This document shows, one piece after another, positions 10,985-21,464 of a stretch of 64,000 nt of DNA (positions are counted from its first letter, which is position 1; the number at the start of each line of letters is the position of its first letter). The DNA comes from Microvelia longipes (taxonomy: Eukaryota > Arthropoda > Insecta > Hemiptera > Veliidae): assembly GCA_018340805.1 (NCBI GenBank), contig JACMZG010001914.1, forward strand, positions 51,965,008 through 52,029,007. The letters are read 5' to 3'. The notes below the pieces were generated by a model, which did no database searches, was not told where the DNA came from, and saw only the letters and a program-made list of their open reading frames with translations. A program made the position numbers and the translations under genes.

Positions 10985-11899
10985 CCCCTCTAACGATAAA
11001 AAAATAATATAATGTTTCCACCCAGAACCTAATTGAGATTTTTCTGTTGTTTCTCTCAATTTTACAGGCAAATGCCAGGTTGATTCATCCAAAGTCAGTC
11101 AGCAGACTGCATAGGCAACCCTTTTTGAATCTCCAGCAAACTACCTTTACAATATAAACCTATTCAAAACACCATCAAAAATATTTTTTGACATATTAAA
11201 AAAAATAATATAAAGAATAAAATACCCTAACCAAAAAATATAAAATTATTCATAACTTAAGAAAACCCCCTTACACCTCAAAAAATAACCAAGATTTATA
11301 CCACAAAATTAATAAATACATAAATAAAATAAAAATAAAGAGGTACAAATTACCCCAAATCAATAAATAAAATATGGCTCTGGTTTACATAAAATAAATA
11401 TTTTTTAATGTTGATAGTCCAAGAATTAGATAATAAAAATTAAATTATTGTGGCAACGTTTCGGCCAAGCTGGCCATAATCATGTCTTGAAGACTAGACA
11501 GTCCTAAACGAACCAATACATTTATAATTCCTGAAGATGATTTAAATTCCTGATGATGCAAAAATGTCATTACAATAGAATTTTATTTGTGATAGTTATT
11601 TAAACGAATATTATTATAGGTAATAGTTTTATAGCAGTAACCCGACGTTATACATCTTTAGGAATTTAAATCATCTTCAGGAATTTCAAATGTATTGTTT
11701 CGTTTAAGACTGTCTAGCCTTCAAGGAATGATTATGGCCAGCTAAGCCAAAATGTCGCCACAATAATTTAATTTTTATGATCCCGTTCTTGCAGTGTCAA
11801 CATTAAAAATAAGTTAAAAGGGATTCAGCTCAACGTCTTGATCAAAAATAAATATTGTCTACTGTTGCCAATAAAGAACTTGTTTTAAAAAAAAATCAA
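10985..11899 (+). repeat. Dispersed repeat R4 interrupted by foldback FB-C
   Basis: R4 sequence runs to 11402, is broken by FB-C, and resumes at 11848. Shared words with the copies at 21465-22205 and 25505-25935 (reverse) include CCTTTACAATATAAACC, CACCATCAAAA, CACAAATTACCC, TATGGCTCTGG and CAATAAAGAACTTG. Non-coding; low-complexity AT stretches in the middle. Confidence 0.75.
11403..11847. mobile_element. Foldback element FB-C, 445 bp, with 9-bp TSD
   Basis: Palindromic element: the left arm (TTTTAATGTTGATAG, AAATTATTGTGGC, GGCCATAATCATG, CCTGAAGATGATTTAAATTC) is mirrored on the right. It interrupts R4 and is flanked by ATAAATATT at 11394-11402 and again at 11848-11856. The right terminus extends about 33 bp past the left arm. 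A 9-bp duplication plus long arms resembles foldback or Mutator-like non-autonomous elements (inference). No ORF. Confidence 0.85.
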
Positions 11900-12021
11900 A
11901 CACAAGGGCCTGTCAAGTAATAATCAATATGACACTGGCAGATCTTCTCTAACTATAGTTAAAAACAGATATGAGCAATAAAATATTTTTTATGAGAAAA
12001 ACATTAATTAGTTTTGTCAGT

Positions 12022-12756
12022 ATTGTTTTATTTTCGTTTATAACGTAGGTATATAGGAAAAGTATTGTGTTCGCAAAAAAAAAACGAAACTAGGATGCCA
12101 CCGAAAGTATCTTTTTTTTGTGTTTTAAGATCTCCTATGAGTTTGTGTGTGTGTGTGTGTGTGTCTGCTACCATCGTAACTTCCAGTGTATATATGCTAG
12201 AGAGTTGAAAAAAAACAGTCTATAGGTATAGTTGTACTATTTGAAAAAATATTTTTATGACTTCATTAACCCGAAATAATGACTCAGTAAAAATGATGAT
12301 AAATAATAAAAGGCAAAACAATGATGCGATTGGGTTGATATTTGGCTCGCATGTAGCCATGTACATATGTGTCAAGTTTCTTCTCATTATCAGCATCAGT
12401 TCAATTTGATCAATAGCTAGTGTACGTTTTTTAAAAAATAATTAAAATATAAAAAAAAAATTTAAAGTGTATTCCTTTACGTAATAAACAAGCAAACTAA
12501 ATTTCGTTTCAATACAACAAGTATAACCATGACTTTTGTTGGATCATAAAAGATAAGCAGCACCGAGCGTGGTTATGGATGGGTTACCGTTGGGGATTAA
12601 ACGGGTGTATTTATCTGAGATCTGAGAAGAAGTGTTTTAACATAAATTTAACAACTTATACATACTAAAAGCCGAGGGACGCGAGTCCCAAGCAGGAAGG
12701 ATGAGTGTAGCGAATTGCATGTAATGAGGAAAAGTTTCGAGGTACCACGTACCCGA
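12022..12756 (+). repeat. Dispersed repeat R1, near full length
   Basis: Runs from the TATAGGAAAAGTATTGTGTT block through CTAGAGAGTTG, CGAAATAATGACTCAG, GATATTTGGC and GAGCGTGGT to the 3' module GCGAGTCC, AGTGTAGCGAAT, GATGTAATGAGGAAAAG-like words and GGTACCACGTACCCGA. Confidence 0.85.
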
Positions 12757-12765
12757 CTTGCAACT

Positions 12766-13045
12766 CATGAAAGTGGAGTTACAAAAGGTTATTCGTTTTG
12801 TTAGCATTTTTGTAGTCATAAATAGAATGGAGTGACAAAAGGCTTTTTATATTTGTTAGTATTTTTTCTACTCATGAAAGTCGAGTGATAAAGGGCTTTT
12901 TAGTTGAGCTAATATTTTTTACTCATGAAAGTGGAGAGACAAAGGTTATTAGTTTTGTTAGCATTTCTGTGGTAATATAATGGAGTCACAAAAGGTTTTT
13001 TTTTAGTTTAGCTTTTCCACTCACGAAAGTGGAGTGACAAAACGT
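12766..13045 (+). repeat. Minisatellite, about 6 diverged units of 50-56 bp
   Basis: Repeated unit ACTCATGAAAGTGGAGTGAC followed by AAAAGGTTATT and TTTGTTAGCATTTTT. Units begin near 12766, 12818, 12872, 12920, 12972 and 13018. It directly follows the 3' end of an R1 copy. Confidence 0.8.
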
Positions 13046-13055
13046 TATTTAAGTT

Positions 13056-14403
13056 TACAAAACTAACGTTTTCTAGGATAAATAGTGATTCAAAATCTTC
13101 TTTAACTATGTATATTGTTGTCTATCATAAATGTATTAGACATAGTGCTTATACTAGTTAAGGTAACTTGCAGATTTGATAGGATCTAACTATAATTGAA
13201 AACACTTATTAACATTTAAATGTTTTTTATGACAAAAAAAATTTAATTCTTTTGCCTATAAGTGAAAAGATACGTTTCTTTATAGTTACACCTATCCCAT
13301 AAGCGATTGTTTTTAGAAAGGAAATCTTCAGAGATATGAGTAAACTAATAAACATTTTTTAGTTTTCTTTTTATATCTCTATTGATTTATCAAGTCCAGT
13401 TTTTTTTTATTCATTAAAGAGACAAAATATTTATATAGTTAGGTTAACATTATTTGGTTCATCTGAGTTCAATAAAGTAAACATAATATAGTTTTGTTAT
13501 TTATTGTTAATAATTTGAATCTTGATAAAGAAATTTTATATTATGTGTTAAGTAACTTTTATTTATATTTTTTAATCATGTATTATTGTAATTGAACTTC
13601 TAGTCCGTTGTGTTTATAAATAAATAAATAAGTTCTCCTGTTAAAAAAAATATATATTTCTTCTCTCATATGAGTAAACACTCTTTAGTCTCTCTCCACT
13701 TTTGCTTGGAGAGATGGAGACCATTAAAATTTAATAGTTAGTAAGTTAGTTTCTATCCAATAAAGGAAAATATTTAATTTCATTTATTTTTATATTAGCA
13801 TTCCACAGCTCAATCTATTATGAAACGTTTCAATTCCATTTGAGAAAAGGAAGCAAAATCACTCATGTACCACGTATAATTTAATCGTAAAAATAATTGG
13901 TTCTGACTGCTTCATACATTGCTTATTACAATATAATAAGGAGCTCAGGTGTTCTTGCTGAAATGACTCATATAAAAGCTAAGTGCATTGCTAAACATTA
14001 TAACCGGACTTTGTCCGATAAAACTCTTAAGTCCCTAAGACTTAAGTCCTAGACTTAAAATCTTAAAAGAAGCTTTAAGTCTTGAATTGCTAAATATGAT
14101 TGCTTTCTCGTTGCAAAGTTTTCCACTAATCTACTAGTTTTTATCAACTTTTATTCTTTATAAGTTTTCTTTTATACTTAAGTACAATAGCGTGGTTTCT
14201 GTCTCCTTTGTATGTTTTCTCGTTTCAATTCCATTTACAATTCCATTGCATTGCTTAGATAATCATATTGATTATAAATAAATAACAATAGAAATTCCAT
14301 ATTTCACCTATGAGATATTTTCTAACTTCTCATATAGAACGAAATAATGAGACGTGCATAATTATGTCAACGGTTTCAGATATAAATGATTAAGACTGAA
14401 CTA
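13056..14403. other. No recognisable feature
   Basis: AT-rich intronic sequence. A small stem (TCTCTCTCCA ... TGGAGAGATGGAGA) lies near 13694-13720, and short reiterations of CTTAAGTC at 14025-14080. No coding signal. Confidence 0.5.
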
Positions 14404-14816
14404 ACCCTTACCGTCTATCGTTTAGTTTATAAATCTTGACAGGTCAGTTTAGACACCACTGATTCTTAAGAAAAAAAATCCCTGCAAGAAGGGAGCGGAA
14501 AAACTATGTAAGCAAATCAGGTTATTTTACCCTTATTTTCTTGGCGATGTTTTTTTTACATTTCTTTTGAGTGGTTTTATTTTAAAATATTTTTTTTAAG
14601 ATTAATTTGAAAGTAGATTTCATACCGATGTAAACAAAAGAAGAACCAACAACAAAGCAACGATTGCCAGGAAGAAGGTTCTTTCCCTACAGCGGTTATT
14701 GTGGTAGGGATTTTTTTCTCTTTTTAAGTTAGATGTGGGCAGCAGCTTCTCTGATTGGTCATTCCCCAAAATACTTATGACCTTGGGGATTTTTAAACTA
14801 AACGATAGACTGTAGG
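14404..14816. mobile_element. MITE with about 24-bp terminal inverted repeats
   Basis: The left terminus CTTACCGTCTATCGTTTAG plus TTTA is mirrored by TAAACTAAACGATAGACTG plus TAGGG on the right, with about three mismatches. Roughly 410 bp, no ORF. It ends about 20 bp before the 5' LTR of gypsy element 1. The superfamily is not assignable from the termini alone. Confidence 0.75.
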
Positions 14817-14831
14817 GTAGAATTGATACTG

Positions 14832-14836
14832 GAGTG
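14832..14836. other. Target-site duplication, gypsy element 1 (left)
   Basis: GAGTG immediately before the 5' LTR, repeated at 18801-18805 immediately after the 3' LTR. It fixes both element ends. Confidence 0.95.
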
Positions 14837-15046
14837 TGTTATATATAGATCTTTATTTAGAATATTATTATTTATATTTTGTTTGTTTATAAACATGTGG
14901 TTTTATTTGTTGTGTTATGTTGTCATGGTAACGGCGTTTAAATAAACTATTACTTTGATCTTGTTCATATAATGAGTTTTAATTACTTAAGTAATTATAT
15001 TTAATTATTATTAATTAATGAAATGAACTGGTTATTATATACAACA
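14837..15046 (+). repeat. 5' LTR, gypsy element 1
   Basis: 210 bp, starting TGTTATATATAG and ending TATATACAACA (TG...CA). TGGTGTCAGGAGG follows directly at 15047 as a putative tRNA primer-binding site; the tRNA was not identified. The partner is at 18595-18800. Confidence 0.95.
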
Positions 15047-15126
15047 TGGTGTCAGGAGGAAGCTAAGGTGAGTTTTGTGTGTTTTGAAGTTATTGGTTTG
15101 TTTACGTAAAGATTTAAAGAAATAAA

Positions 15127-16042
15127 ATGCCTAGCATAGAGTTGCGTTGTCTAGAACCACTTTCGTTTGATAGTTTGGTACATGATAAGTGGCTGAAATG
15201 GAGACAAAAGTTTGAATTATATATGTTGGCTTCTGGTAACGGTAAAAAGGACGAAGAAACTAAAATTGCTATATTTTTGACACTGATTGGTGATGAAGGG
15301 TTGGATATTTTTAATTCCTTGAAAATTAAGAAGGAAAACCAAAAATTAGACTCAATATTAAAGGAATTTACGGATAAATGTGTCCCGACACTTAATTATA
15401 CTGTTGAAGCATTTAAATTTAATAACATGATGCAAAAACCGGAACAGTCAATAGAACAATTCGTGTGTGATTTGAAAAATCAAGCTGCCGCTTGTGAGTT
15501 TACTTGTGGCTCTTGTAAAGTTTCTTATAGCAACAGAATGATACGCGACAGAGTAGTTGTAGCTGTGCATGACAGAAGTCTTCAGAAACAGCTTCTTAAG
15601 AAGAAAAATATAACTTTAAAAGACTCAGTAGACTTAATAAAGGCTGCGGAAACGGCAGAGGCTCACTCCGAGTTGCTGAACAAGTCTCAAGAAGTGAGTG
15701 TCGACAATATTAATAAACTTAAACTACACCTAAATAAAAATCAAACTGAGAGAGTGAGCTCGAATAATGATACTAACAGCAAGTTGTATAACTGTAAGAA
15801 ATTCTGTAAAACTCACTCGTGGAGTAACTGCCCTGCCTTTGGCAAAACGTGTGGGCTGTGCAGAGGAAAAAAATCGCTTTGCTAATGGGTGTTTCTTAAG
15901 AAACAAGAAAAACGTCCATGATGTGGGGAATGAAGAAGACGATGACGATAACGAGCGGTCTAGAAGTTCTTCTCGGGGTAGTCAGTTAGCTTTAGATAGT
16001 ATCGGGGTAAACAGTTTGAAAATAAACAAGTCTAGAGAATGA
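15127..16042 (+). pseudogene. gag: Gypsy element 1 gag, frameshifted
   Basis: The open frame at 15127-15885 encodes a retrotransposon Gag: an N-terminal region with WLKWRQKFELYM and a later FNNMMQKPEQSIEQFVCDLK block typical of gypsy Gag, then a Cys/His-rich tail (CKKFCKTHSWSNCP, GKTCGLCRGK). It stops at 15885. The overlapping frame 15767-16042 continues the second zinc knuckle (NRFANGC) and an acidic/serine tail, so a frameshift near 15860 splits gag. Gag would package the element RNA. Confidence 0.85.
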
Positions 16043-16048
16043 AATCAG

Positions 16049-16555
16049 TTGGTGAAAATAAATAACATTGACTGTAAATGTAAGTTAGATACGGGCAGTG
16101 AGTGCAACATCCTGCCCTTGAGTTTACTTAATAAGCTATTTCATAATAATACTAAGCACTTATTAAATCCTACTACTGCACAGCTGATTCAATTTCAAGA
16201 CACTGATAACATTGTGTATAAAATACCTGCTGCTGGGGAGGTAATTTTGTCTTGTTTAGTAAACCATAATCACTATAAAATTAAGTTTATTGTTACTAAA
16301 ATGAATACAAAGGCAATTCTAGGGTTTAACACTTGTATTGGTTTAAATCTTATTAATAAGAAAGCCTCAGTTAATATTAATTTAATTAAACATGATTTTT
16401 CAAGTAATAAAGTAAATAAGGGTAATGACTTCACTCTACCTAAAATAAGAACGAAATTTGAACTGGTTCAGAAATATAGTTGTGTTTTTAATGGTCTAGA
16501 TAAGTTCCCTGGTAAACCTGTGCATTTGCAGTTAAAAAAGGTGCTGAACCTGTAA
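16049..16555 (+). pseudogene. pol: Gypsy element 1 aspartic protease region
   Basis: Retropepsin-like segment with the active-site block CKLDTGSECNILP at about residue 10 and the downstream AILGFNTCIGLNL flap/ILG-type motif. It is cut off at a TAA at 16553-16555, just before the RT. Confidence 0.85.
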
Positions 16556-16565
16556 TTAAAGGTAC

Positions 16566-17207
16566 TTGGCGCTGCCCAAGGCGATTTTACCTAAACTTAA
16601 ACAGTCATTAGATGAACTGGAGCAGAAAGAAATAATATCTAAAGTAGACGAACCTACTGAATGGGTGAGTAACATGCTAGCTGTGGAAAAGCCTAATAAA
16701 TCCTTAAGGATCTGTCTTGATCCTGCTGAGTTAAATAATCAGCTTATGAGGCAACACCATCCTATTCCTAATCCTGAGGACATACTCTCTAATTTAATGG
16801 GTAAAAATTTTTACAGTGTAATTGATCTTAATGATGGTTTTCACCAGATAGTTTTAGATGAAGAGTCGTCCAAACTTTGTACATTTACAACACCGTATGG
16901 AAGGTATAAGTATAACAGATTAGTTTTTGGTATTAATGCCAGTCCAGAAATTTTTCAGAAAAAAAATTCAGAGTTTTTGGCCATATTATTGATAATATAT
17001 ATATTGATGACATTTTCATAGCATCTAATGATGAAGACGAACATGACAGACTAGTGATAGAAATACTGGAAACTGCGGAAGAAAAACGGAATAACTTTTA
17101 ACAAGAATAAATTTATATATAAACAAAAACAAATTAAGGTATTAGGGTTTTTAGTATCAGAAAAAGGATTAGAAATTGATAACGACAGAGTAAACGCTAT
17201 AACTAGC
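16566..17207 (+). pseudogene. pol: Gypsy element 1 reverse transcriptase, frameshifted
   Basis: Open to 17021 and covers RT motifs: WVSNMLAVEKPNKSLRICLD, the catalytic VIDLNDGFHQI, and TTPYGRYKYNRLVFGINASP. The frame is lost in the approach to the YIDD box, whose codons sit in another frame near 17000-17015. Degenerate thumb sequence (IKVLGFLVSEKGLEI) continues to about 17207. Confidence 0.88.
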
Positions 17208-17860
17208 ATGCCTGCACCAAGAAATAAGAAAGAAGTTTTGAGATTTTTAGGATTAATTAATTATGTTGCTAAGTTGATTCCTAACTTGTCTAAAGAAACA
17301 GCATTACTGCGAGAACTAACAAAAGATGGCGTTGAATGGGAATGGAGCAAAAATCATGAAGAGTGCCTGACGATGTTGAAAACTTTTATTACAACCAGTC
17401 CTGTTCTTGTGCATTATGATGGAAAAAGTGAACTAGTGATACAAACAGACTCGAGTAAAGATGGTATGGGAGCTTGCTTATTAACTAACGGACAACCTAT
17501 ATCCTATGCTTCAAGAGTAATGACTGATTGCGAGAAACGCTATGCTCCCATAGAGAAAGAACTGAGAGCCGTGGTCTTCTCACTGGAGAGAGACCATTTC
17601 ATTATCATGTTTATGGTCGGAAAGTCACTGTGTGAACGGACCACAAACCTCTAGTGAGCATAGTTAAAAAAGATATCAATAAAGTCTCTAACAGACTTCA
17701 GAGTATGCTTCTTAAATTAATAAAATATAACTATGAACTATGATATATGCCTGGAAAAGAAATTTACCTTGCGGATACTCTGTCAAGAGCTGTTGTTGAT
17801 CCTCCGGGCTTAGATGATAAAGAATTAACTTACATTGTGCATCCTGTGAACTGAGTTTCG
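17208..17860 (+). pseudogene. pol: Gypsy element 1 RT connection and RNase H
   Basis: Open frame 17208-17654. It begins MPAPRNKKEVLRFLGLINYV (connection domain) and carries the RNase H signatures VIQTDSSKDGMGACLL and ASRVMTDCEKRYAPIEKEL. Later RNase H/tether sequence (MPGKEIYLADTLSRA) appears in other frames up to about 17850. Confidence 0.88.
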
Positions 17861-18262
17861 ATGAGTCTAGATAAAGAAAAAGAATTTCGTCAGAAGACGT
17901 TAGCTGATCCTATTTTAAAAATTGTATTTAATAATGTTTCGCTGAACAAGTGGCCTAGAAATGCTAGATTTGATGAAATAAACCCTTATTATACTATAAA
18001 AGATGAAATAAAAATCTATGATGGTATGTTGTTTTATGGAGATAGACTGATCGTTCCCTCTGGGTTAAGGAAGTATATATTAAATGTCCTACATGAAGGA
18101 CATCAAGGGGTTGTTAAAACCAAAGCCCTTGCTCGTGAAAAGCTCTACTGGCCAGGCATGAGTAAGGACATAGAGGAAACGGTGCTCTCTTGTGTTGTAT
18201 GCAATAAATTTAGGGCAGCTAATGCTAAAATGCCTGTTATGTCTTATGTAAGGTTTACATAA
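17861..18262 (+). pseudogene. pol: Gypsy element 1 integrase N-terminal zinc domain
   Basis: Contains the H2C2 integrase zinc-binding block: LHEGHQGVVKTKALAREKL then YWPGMSKDIEETVLSCVVC. The frame ends shortly after CNKF, exactly where the DDE catalytic core should start, inside the palindrome at 18239-18267. Confidence 0.9.
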
Positions 18263-18267
18263 GACAT
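18239..18267. repeat. Perfect palindrome at integrase deletion junction
   Basis: ATGTCTTATGTAA (18239-18251), loop GGT, TTACATAAGACAT (18255-18267): 13-bp arms, no mismatch. It sits between the integrase zinc domain and the integrase C-terminal region, where the catalytic core has been lost. Confidence 0.95.
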
Positions 18268-18549
18268 GGTGAAAGGAAAAACTGGGATCATGGAAAGGTT
18301 GTAAAAACCCATAATGCACCTAGATCTTACATTGTTAGGAACGATGAGGGAGCTGAGTACCGGCGAACCAGAGAACACCTCAGACTAAGTACCCCACAAC
18401 CATGTGACTCAACCAACACCCCCAGTAAACCCCCCTTATCTACTGATACTAGCACCACTAGTGGCAATAACAATAGCCATTGTATGGCATTACGACCAAG
18501 ACAAAATTTAAAACCTCCTCAAAGGTATAGGAGTGAGGATTATAAGTAG
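18265..18549 (+). pseudogene. pol: Gypsy element 1 integrase C-terminus
   Basis: A frame open for about 94 codons to TAG at 18547-18549. It carries NWDHGKVVKTHNAPRSYIV and YRRTREHLR, the usual gypsy integrase C-terminal fold, then a Ser/Thr/Pro-rich tail ending LRPRQNLKPPQRY. It is in a different frame from the upstream zinc domain and has no start codon of its own. Confidence 0.85.
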
Positions 18550-18584
18550 AATAGTTCGTTTCTTAATTTTTAGTGTTCAATCTT

Positions 18585-18594
18585 AGGGGAAAGA
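18585..18594 (+). other. Polypurine tract, gypsy element 1
   Basis: AGGGGAAAGA directly before the 3' LTR. Such tracts prime plus-strand DNA synthesis. Gypsy element 2 has a similar GTGGGGAAGA. Confidence 0.85.
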
Positions 18595-18800
18595 TGTTAT
18601 ATATAGATCTTTATTCAGAATCTTAGTATTTATATTTTGTTTGTTTATAAACATGTGCTTTTATTTGTTGTGTATGTTGTCATGGTAACGTTTAAATAAA
18701 CTATTACTTTGATCTTGTTCATATAATGAGTTTTAATTACTTAAGTAATTGTATTTAATTATTATTAATTTATGAAATTAACTGGTTATTATATACAACA
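18595..18800 (+). repeat. 3' LTR, gypsy element 1
   Basis: 206 bp, matches 14837-15046. Followed at 18801 by the GAGTG target duplication. Confidence 0.95.
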
Positions 18801-18829
18801 GAGTGGTGGGGATTGTGACATTAATCACA

Positions 18830-19345
18830 TCGCTCATCCTCACAATAAAATATTGATCTAAAGTAAAACATTTTAAAAATTTTGGACTCACTTTACTCGT
18901 CATTAGAATAAAATATTGATCTAAAGTAAAACATTTAAAAAAAATTGGACTCACTTCACTCGTTCTCAGAATAAAATATTGACCCAAAGTAAAGCATTTC
19001 AAAAACTGGACTCACTTTTACTCGTATTAGAATAAAATATTGATCTAAAGTAAAACATTTAAAAAATTGGACTCACTTCACTCGTTCTCAGAATAAAATA
19101 TTGACCCAAAGTAAAGCATTTCAAAAACTTTGGACTCACTTTACTCGTCATTAGAATAAAATATTGATCTAAAGTAAAACATTTAAAAAAAATTGGACTC
19201 ACTTCACTCGTTCTCAGAATAAAATATTGACCTAAAGTAAAGCATTTCAAAAACTTTGGACTCACTTTACTCGTCCTCAGAATAAAATATTGATCTAAAG
19301 TAAAACATTTAAAAAACTTAGGACTTACTTCTCTCCTCCTTAGAA
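18830..19345. repeat. Minisatellite, about 8 units of 60-64 bp, alternating A/B types
   Basis: Each unit contains AATAAAATATTGA, AAAGTAAA.CATTT and GGACTCACTTCACTCGT. Two variants occur: A (GATCTAAAGTAAAACATTTA) and B (GACCCAAAGTAAAGCATTTC or close), in the order A-A-B-A-B-A-B-A. Many units are 63 bp, so minus-strand frames at 18778-19002 and 19059-19361 stay open as 21-residue repeats (KCFTLDQYFILRTSKVSPKF). I regard those as by-products. The array begins 30 bp after gypsy element 1. Confidence 0.93.
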
Positions 19346-21154
19346 TGTCACGATTGCACAACCTTTATCGTGGTATTGCCTTAGTCTTGCTACACTCAAC
19401 CTCATTGTTAAGTGACCTAATTTTTATGATGATAGTATTCTAGGCTAATATAAACTTTGTCAATTACAGTGATAAATGTAAAGTTGTAGGCCGTTAAAGT
19501 TTTAAAATTTAATATTTTTTACGAAATTTCAGTTCCGATCTTCCACGACGCCTTCAACAACAGTGGCCTTTCTGTTACAGGAGTAATACCAAAAATCAAT
19601 AATAATTGTAAAGTGAAATCGCAAAATATTTCGGAAAATTCAACCATTTCATTCATGTAAATCCACTAATTAATTTAAGGCTAATTCATACATAGCAATA
19701 AAAAATTAACATTTTCCTTATCACGGTAAGAAGTATCACACTGGGTGATTCCTCCTATCAAGTCTGCAAAATTACTCTAACCCGTATGAGCACATTGTCA
19801 AATGCATTTATTGTAAAAAATCCAAAAAGTTGATAAAAAAATATTAAAATGGCGCCAAGTATTAAAATGGAATTTAGTTGATCAATTGAACATTAAAAAT
19901 TTATATGTTTTGTATTTTATAGTTATTTATAAATGAGCATTGTACCTTTCGAGGAGTACAAATAGTCCTTAAGTCATATTTTTGTGCTAAGTTTCAACTC
20001 TCTTGTATGTACAAGCGGGAGTTTTACCTCACACAGGCAGCATGAGTCGTCAGTTTCTTCTCCTACGTGTGAACGAGTTGTATAACTCCTTTTGCTATAT
20101 TTTGAGATATCAAACAAATCGTGTCGCAGAGATTATTCATAACAGACTTTAGCAGTTGTCATATTATCAGCAGTTTTACTTATCTCCATAGATCCAGTAT
20201 TTTACAAAAGAAATAAATGAATGAAACAATAAAGGTACGATATTCAGGAACCTCACCCTATATAACCTTGCCAACACTACCTCTAAAGTTGATTAACTTT
20301 TTTGGCACGCAGCCAAGGAGAAGAAGCTGATGATTGCCTCTCAATTTAAATAAGGCTCTATAATATTGCCAATCTTTAATATGGTTGGAAACGCCAATGT
20401 CCGTCTCCAAGAGCCCTATTACCAGTAGAGCACTATTGTCTAAGAGCCGGACCTGAAAAATGTAACTCATTTTGTACTACTTCAAACCAATGCTTATATT
20501 ACAAGATTTTATCTACAGACGTTAATTGTATTATATTTAAGTTTTGTTGTAATTTATTCTAATTTTGGGGTCAGATCTCTTATTTTAATTAAAATGGTTA
20601 CAAAATTATTTTTCTCTCGGTAACAAAGTCTACGGCAGTTTATTTAGTAATTTTTAAAAACAAAATTGCGACGATAAACGGAAAAAGCATCCATATTTGT
20701 TGCTTTATTCATATCGCATGAGAGTTAAGAAAAAAATAATGAAAAAGAAAATCATCTCACTTAACTTAATACATACGAAATAAGTTTTCTTAAGAATTTC
20801 CCAGGAGCTTGTTTAGCAATATCGCAAACTACCCGGGTTTTCATACCTAAAGCAGGTATAGAATAAAAATGTCAATTTTCTACAGATTGGATATCCCAAT
20901 AAATTAATAAGTCAATGTATTTGCTGGAGTAGAAAACAGGGAAGGGGATGTAAGTGGGTCTAGGGAGGCCCAAATGGAATTTCAGATGGAAGTCTCTCCG
21001 ACCCTGAAATTTTTCTTTTCATTACTTTTAAATATGGTTCTACTCGCTCCCTTAACTCCACTTTTTACTTTTTCACTTCTGTTAACATGAAAAAATATTG
21101 TTCTCTTCAAAAATGTCCTAAAACAGGCGATTTGTGAATAATCCGTTTTGACCG
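19346..21154. other. Mostly unassigned intronic DNA
   Basis: AT-rich. A probable diverged reverse R1 fragment lies around 19900-20110 (AAGTTTCAACTCTCTTGTATG). 20425-20485 matches the terminus of the long-TIR element at 60925 (TAAGAGCC, GACCTGAAAAATGT, ACTCATTTTGTAC). No exon recognised. Confidence 0.5.
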
Positions 21155-21238
21155 TTCAACTGTTATTTGACGTCCTGGCTACTTTAACTGCTACTCGATG
21201 TTTTGGCTAGTTTAACGACTGTTTGACGTCCTGGCTAG
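21155..21238 (+). repeat. 28-bp minisatellite, short array (3 units)
   Basis: Three diverged units of TTTAACTGCTGTTTGACGTC plus CTGGCTAG. It is followed by GAGATCCACCTAAATTGGC, a flank that reappears after the larger array. Confidence 0.9.
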
Positions 21239-21464
21239 TTTCGATAGGCGAGATCCACCTAAATTGGCATTTTTGTGTGATTTAAGTAATTTTCACTAAA
21301 AAATATGCTGTCCGGACGACGGAATTATGATACCAGAGTTGTTTACCCCGCAAATGACCGACACTGTTAAAAATACAGCAGGGTTAAACGATTTCGTTCA
21401 ATCCTGCTTCTAGCTTAATTAATGTTAAACAATTTTGTAGTTAAACCCCAAACGTTAAATAAAG

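Larger units (their letters stand above)
14837..18800 (+). mobile_element. Ty3/gypsy LTR retrotransposon 1, decayed, integrase core deleted
   Basis: Complete LTR-to-LTR element in the DIP intron, sense to the gene. Order: LTR, primer site, gag, protease, reverse transcriptase, RNase H, integrase N-terminus, integrase C-terminus, polypurine tract, LTR. That is the Ty3/gypsy order without env. The coding region has several frameshifts and stops, so it is not autonomous. The catalytic DDE core of integrase is missing and replaced by a 29-bp palindrome at 18239-18267. The LTRs differ by about eight substitutions and two small indels by eye (about 96% identity), so the insertion is not very recent. 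Confidence 0.95.

Noticed and set aside
19059..19361. Minus-strand frames with 21-residue repeats (also 18778-19002)
   Set aside because: They arise because many minisatellite units are 63 bp, a multiple of three. Units of 60-64 bp break the frame, and there is no promoter or domain evidence.
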